Source: CAJXQU01 sp965223825
GTDB lineage: Bacteria; Pseudomonadota; Gammaproteobacteria; CAJXQU01
Assembly: GCA_965223825.1 (NCBI GenBank)
Contig: OZ245018.1
Coordinates: 1,922,001-1,986,000, forward strand
Direction: 5' to 3'
DNA length: 64,000 nt
Positions 61,006-64,000 of this stretch are shown one piece after another. The translations under genes and the position numbers were made by a program. The stretch's first letter is position 1, and each line of letters starts with the position of its first letter. Below the pieces are notes generated by a model. It had not been told where the DNA came from, made no database searches, and was given only the letters and a program-made list of their open reading frames with translations.

Positions 61006-61368
61006 TTAAGCTTTTTCTAAAATTTCGACAATGCCATCGTTAACCCTTACAGTAAACGTCTTTAGTTTCACGTTTTCATCTTGTAAGCATTGCCCCGATT
61101 CCAGACAAAAATGTTGTTTATAAAGTGGTGAGGAAACGACGGCTTTGCCTTTTACATCACCAACGATGCCTCGTGATAAAACATTAGCGTTTCCGAAAGG
61201 ATCAAAATTACTGATCGCATAAATATCACTTTCATCGTCACCAACTTTAAATACAGCAACCTGCTCATCTGCAACCAACGCGCAGACGCCATCATTTATC
61301 GTGAGCTCTTCCAATGGACAGAGCGTAACCCAAGTTTCATTTGTCATTTTATTCGCAGCCACATTCAT
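61006..61368 (-). CDS. nirD: Nitrite reductase (NADH) small subunit
   Basis: 120 residues with the Rieske-like NirD fold: WVTLCPLEELTINDGVCALV, ADEQVAVFKV, YAISNFDPFGNANVLSRGIV and KGKAVVSSPLYKQHFCLESG. The Cys/His iron ligands of true Rieske proteins are not all there, as normal for NirD. It pairs with NirB, 6 bases upstream. Confidence 0.93.
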   Translation of the reverse strand: MNVAANKMTNETWVTLCPLEELTINDGVCALVADEQVAVFKVGDDESDIYAISNFDPFGNANVLSRGIVGDVKGKAVVSSPLYKQHFCLESGQCLQDENVKLKTFTVRVNDGIVEILEKA

Positions 61369-61374
61369 GTTGTA

Positions 61375-63906
61375 TTATCCAACTTTCTTAAAGTGAATTT
61401 TTTCTTCTTTTGTTGCAGGACGGATCTGATCACGTTCCTGAACAAAGACAACGTTATTATCATCAGCATCGCTGTTAACAAAATGACGGAAACGTTTTAC
61501 TTTTTCTTCATCTTCGATCGTCGTTTTCCACTCACATTGATATGTATCAACAACCAACTCCATCTCATCTTCAAGCTGTTTCGCTAAGCCAAGTTTGTCG
61601 TCGATAATCACGGATTGAAGGTGTTCAAGCCCCCCCTCCATGTTTTCCATCCACGTGGATGTTCGTTGTAACCGATCAGCCGTTCGAACATAAAACATGA
61701 GCAAGCGATCGATATATTTAATCAATGTTTCTTTATCCAGATCCGGTGCAAAAAGATCAGCATGACGAGGTTTAATTCCACCGTTACCACAGACATACAG
61801 ATTCCAACCATTTTCCGTTGCGATCACGCCAATATCTTTACCCTGTGCTTCTGCACATTCGCGCGTACAACCTGACACTGCAAATTTAATTTTATGTGGT
61901 GAACGTAGTCCTTTGTAACGATTTTCCAGCTCGATAGCGAGGCCAACACTGTCATCAACACCGTAACGGCACCACGTGCTACCTACACAAGATTTCACTG
62001 TGCGTAACGATTTTGCATACGCGTGACCTGATTCAAAACCCGCATCCACTAACTCTTTCCAAATATCCGGTAATTGATTTAAACGTGCACCGAAAAAATC
62101 AATACGTTGACCGCCAGTAATTTTAGTATATAAGCCATACTTCGTACCGACATTACCGAGAACAGTTAGTTTTTCTGGCGTGATTTCACCACCTGCGATT
62201 CGCGGAACGACAGAATACGTTCCGTCTTTTTGCATATTCGCTAAATAACGATCATTCGTGTCTTGCAACCCACGGTGATCTTTTTCAAGAACATAATCAT
62301 TCCAGCAAGAGGCAAGGATCGACGCAACCGCAGGTTTACAAATCTCGCAACCTTTACCTTGTCCATGTTTATCTAATAATTCTTTAAATGATTTAATTTC
62401 TTCGACGCGAACAAGATGATAAAGATCTTGTCGAGTGTAAGGAAAATGTTCACAAATATCAGTGTTAACTTCCATCCCAAGTTTGGCCATTTCACTGTTC
62501 ATAACTTGTGTCATTAATGGCACACAACCACCACAACCTGTGCCCGCATTTGTACAACTTTTCAGCTCGCCGATCGTCACAGCACCTTCTTGAACTGCAG
62601 CACATAAATCGCCTTTCGACACATTATTACATGAACAAATTTGTGCAGAATCTGGAAAAGAATCTACACCAATGCCCGCCATACCGCTGCCGTCACGATC
62701 TGGCAATATCATTGAATCTGGAAATTCTGGTAATTCAATGGCATTCAACATCATCTGCAATAAGTTACCGTAAGCATCGGCTTCGCCAAGTAAAATACCA
62801 CCAAGTAAATGTTTTTTATCGGCGCTAATAACGATTTTTTTGTATATGCCGTTCGGCTGATCGATATACGTGTAGTTTAACGCGCCTGGTGTACGACCGT
62901 GTGCATCACCAAAGCTTGCAACATCGACGCCCATGAGTTTCAACTTCGTACTCATGTCCGCGCCAGTAAATGATTCTTTCCCATCAACCAGATGATCAGC
63001 TGCAACTGCCGCCATCGTATAGCCCGGTGCAACCAAACCAAAAATTTGATTATTCCAAAGCGCACATTCACCAATGGCATAAATATCCGGATCACTTGTT
63101 TGACAATGATTATTGATCACGATGCCACCACGTGGGCCGATTTCCAGATCACAATCACGTGCAATTTCATCACGAGGTCGAATGCCTGCAGAGAAGACGA
63201 TCAGATCGGTTTCTAACGATTCGCCATCTTCAAACTCCATACGGTTAATCGTGCTATGACCATCGGTGATATTAATCGTATTTTTAGAAGTATGAACTTT
63301 AACGCCCATCTCCTCGATTTTATTCTTAAGTACATTTCCACCGGCATCATCAATTTGCACAGCCATTAAACGAGGTGCAAATTCAACAACATGTGTTTCT
63401 AAGCCTAAATCTTTGATCGCTTTCGCGGCTTCTAATCCAAGCAAACCACCACCAACAACCGTACCGACTTTAGAGTTAGCACCAGCTTGAGTGATCGCCT
63501 CTAGGTCCTCAATTGTCCGATAAACTAAGCACGCTTCGCGCTCATGGCCAGGAACCGGCGGTACAAAAGGAAATGAACCTGTGGCGAGAATTAATTTGTC
63601 ATACTCAACTGTTCGGCCTTGAGAAGATGTGACGGTTTTTGCATCCCGATCAATTTTATCTGCCTTGTCGTTAAGATGAACAACCACACCGTTCTCATCA
63701 TAAAAGCCCTCTTCAACCAAGGACAGATCTTCTGCTGTACTCCCCGAAAAAAACGCGGATAAATGAACCCTGTCATATGCATAACGAGGCTCCTCACAGA
63801 AAGTAATAATTTCAAAATCATCACGGTTTTCTGCTTTCACCAGCTCCTCGATAAAGCGGTGTCCGACCATACCGTTCCCAATAATGACGATGCGTTGTTT
63901 GCTCAT
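61375..63906 (-). CDS. nirB: Nitrite reductase (NADH) large subunit
   Basis: About 843 residues; ATG 63906 is preferred to 63912 because AGAGG lies seven bases before it. The FAD/NAD(P) oxidoreductase part has IVIIGNGMVGHRFIEELVKA and VGTVVGGGLLGLEAAKAIKD. A BFD-like [2Fe-2S] domain follows (QICSCNNVSKGDLCAAVQEG, GTGCGGCVPL) with a second CxxC (GCEICKPA). The sirohaem/4Fe-4S reductase half has VKSCVGSTWCRYGVDDS and SGCTRECAEAQGKDIG with all four cysteines. It reduces nitrite to ammonium with NADH. It leads the co-transcribed order nirB-nirD-nasA-phzF-like. Confidence 0.96.
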   Translation of the reverse strand: MSKQRIVIIGNGMVGHRFIEELVKAENRDDFEIITFCEEPRYAYDRVHLSAFFSGSTAEDLSLVEEGFYDENGVVVHLNDKADKIDRDAKTVTSSQGRTVEYDKLILATGSFPFVPPVPGHEREACLVYRTIEDLEAITQAGANSKVGTVVGGGLLGLEAAKAIKDLGLETHVVEFAPRLMAVQIDDAGGNVLKNKIEEMGVKVHTSKNTINITDGHSTINRMEFEDGESLETDLIVFSAGIRPRDEIARDCDLEIGPRGGIVINNHCQTSDPDIYAIGECALWNNQIFGLVAPGYTMAAVAADHLVDGKESFTGADMSTKLKLMGVDVASFGDAHGRTPGALNYTYIDQPNGIYKKIVISADKKHLLGGILLGEADAYGNLLQMMLNAIELPEFPDSMILPDRDGSGMAGIGVDSFPDSAQICSCNNVSKGDLCAAVQEGAVTIGELKSCTNAGTGCGGCVPLMTQVMNSEMAKLGMEVNTDICEHFPYTRQDLYHLVRVEEIKSFKELLDKHGQGKGCEICKPAVASILASCWNDYVLEKDHRGLQDTNDRYLANMQKDGTYSVVPRIAGGEITPEKLTVLGNVGTKYGLYTKITGGQRIDFFGARLNQLPDIWKELVDAGFESGHAYAKSLRTVKSCVGSTWCRYGVDDSVGLAIELENRYKGLRSPHKIKFAVSGCTRECAEAQGKDIGVIATENGWNLYVCGNGGIKPRHADLFAPDLDKETLIKYIDRLLMFYVRTADRLQRTSTWMENMEGGLEHLQSVIIDDKLGLAKQLEDEMELVVDTYQCEWKTTIEDEEKVKRFRHFVNSDADDNNVVFVQERDQIRPATKEEKIHFKKVG

Positions 63907-63961
63907 GCCCATACCTCTAACTTAAATTCGTTGCCTAATAAAATGAGTGCCAGGTTTCTCA

Positions 63962-64000
63962 CTAGGCTGCGGTTTGTTTTTCTTCTGTCGGCATTTCAAT
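63962..64000 (-). CDS. C-terminal tail of an upstream gene, partial
   Basis: On the minus strand the right edge opens in frame as IEMPTEEKQTAA and stops at TAG 63962-63964, 55 bases before nirB. An acidic tail of this kind would suit the end of a nitrate/nitrite transporter gene, a usual neighbour of nirB, but too little is in the window to identify it. Confidence 0.3.
   Translation of the reverse strand: MEMPTEEKQTAA

Overview
The window reads as a chromosomal segment of a marine-type gammaproteobacterium. Visible grounds are ClpS/ClpA, an ArgA of the fused amino-acid kinase/GNAT type, a PqiAABC operon, an isocitrate lyase, a DUF2788 protein, a sigma-54 style of promoter, and moderate GC with many GATC-rich words. 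A PQQ alcohol dehydrogenase, glyoxylate shunt enzyme, malic enzyme, formate/nitrite channel and assimilatory nitrate/nitrite reductases suggest an aerobic heterotroph living on alcohols or other small carbon compounds. I cannot fix the genus from sequence alone (Thiotrichales or Oceanospirillales-like lineages would fit).

Layout. 1-3300 is a visibly GC-richer accessory patch: remnants of an IS91-type element with its companion tyrosine recombinase, the tail of a cyclic-peptide ABC exporter, two related LysR regulators (one without its DNA-binding half) and an XRE repressor. 3475-3497 is the 3' end of a tRNA without its body, read as a phage/island attachment site; it is followed by an integrase cut off after about 95 codons and fused tail to tail with a truncated DUF1329 gene. 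4877-11302 is a quinoprotein alcohol dehydrogenase, then a terminator, then eight tightly packed genes (pentapeptide repeat, cytochrome c, TolQ/MotA-like channel, ExbD-like stator fused to a beta domain, lipoprotein and others). 11797-20273 holds a transglutaminase-like protein, NAD malic enzyme, a FIST chemoreceptor with an apparent frameshift, small membrane proteins and a DUF2130 coiled-coil protein. 20274-33700 is mostly housekeeping (MazG, HNH nuclease, aminotransferase, Nudix, Lpp-like lipoprotein and an L,D-transpeptidase, a PdsS/PdsR-like two-component pair, a CheW protein interrupted by a CZB domain, a truncated haemoglobin).

33727-38336 is a B12 unit: cobalamin riboswitch, short leader ORF, BtuB-like receptor, PP-loop ATPase, BtuF-like protein, CobO. 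38333-41192, on the other strand, is a candidate immune or cell-death module: a STAND/NLR ATPase with near-identical 46-residue TPR repeats and, directly upstream, a two-helix membrane protein sharing the same short RxINVKNxxGxFxSGD motif. 41321-53422 carries focA-like, aceA, clpSA, argA-argE, pqiAABC and a half-length asparaginase. 53697-56516 is a large secreted FG-GAP protein. 57380-64000 is the nitrate assimilation operon nirB-nirD-nasA with a PhzF-like gene.

The most interesting points are: the NLR/membrane-effector pair with a shared amyloid-like motif; the proton-channel-like gene set attached to the alcohol dehydrogenase; and three candidate sigma-54-driven small RNAs, one at 20707-20787 and two tandem near-identical copies at 56769-56864 and 57175-57270, each with a -24/-12 promoter and its own terminator.
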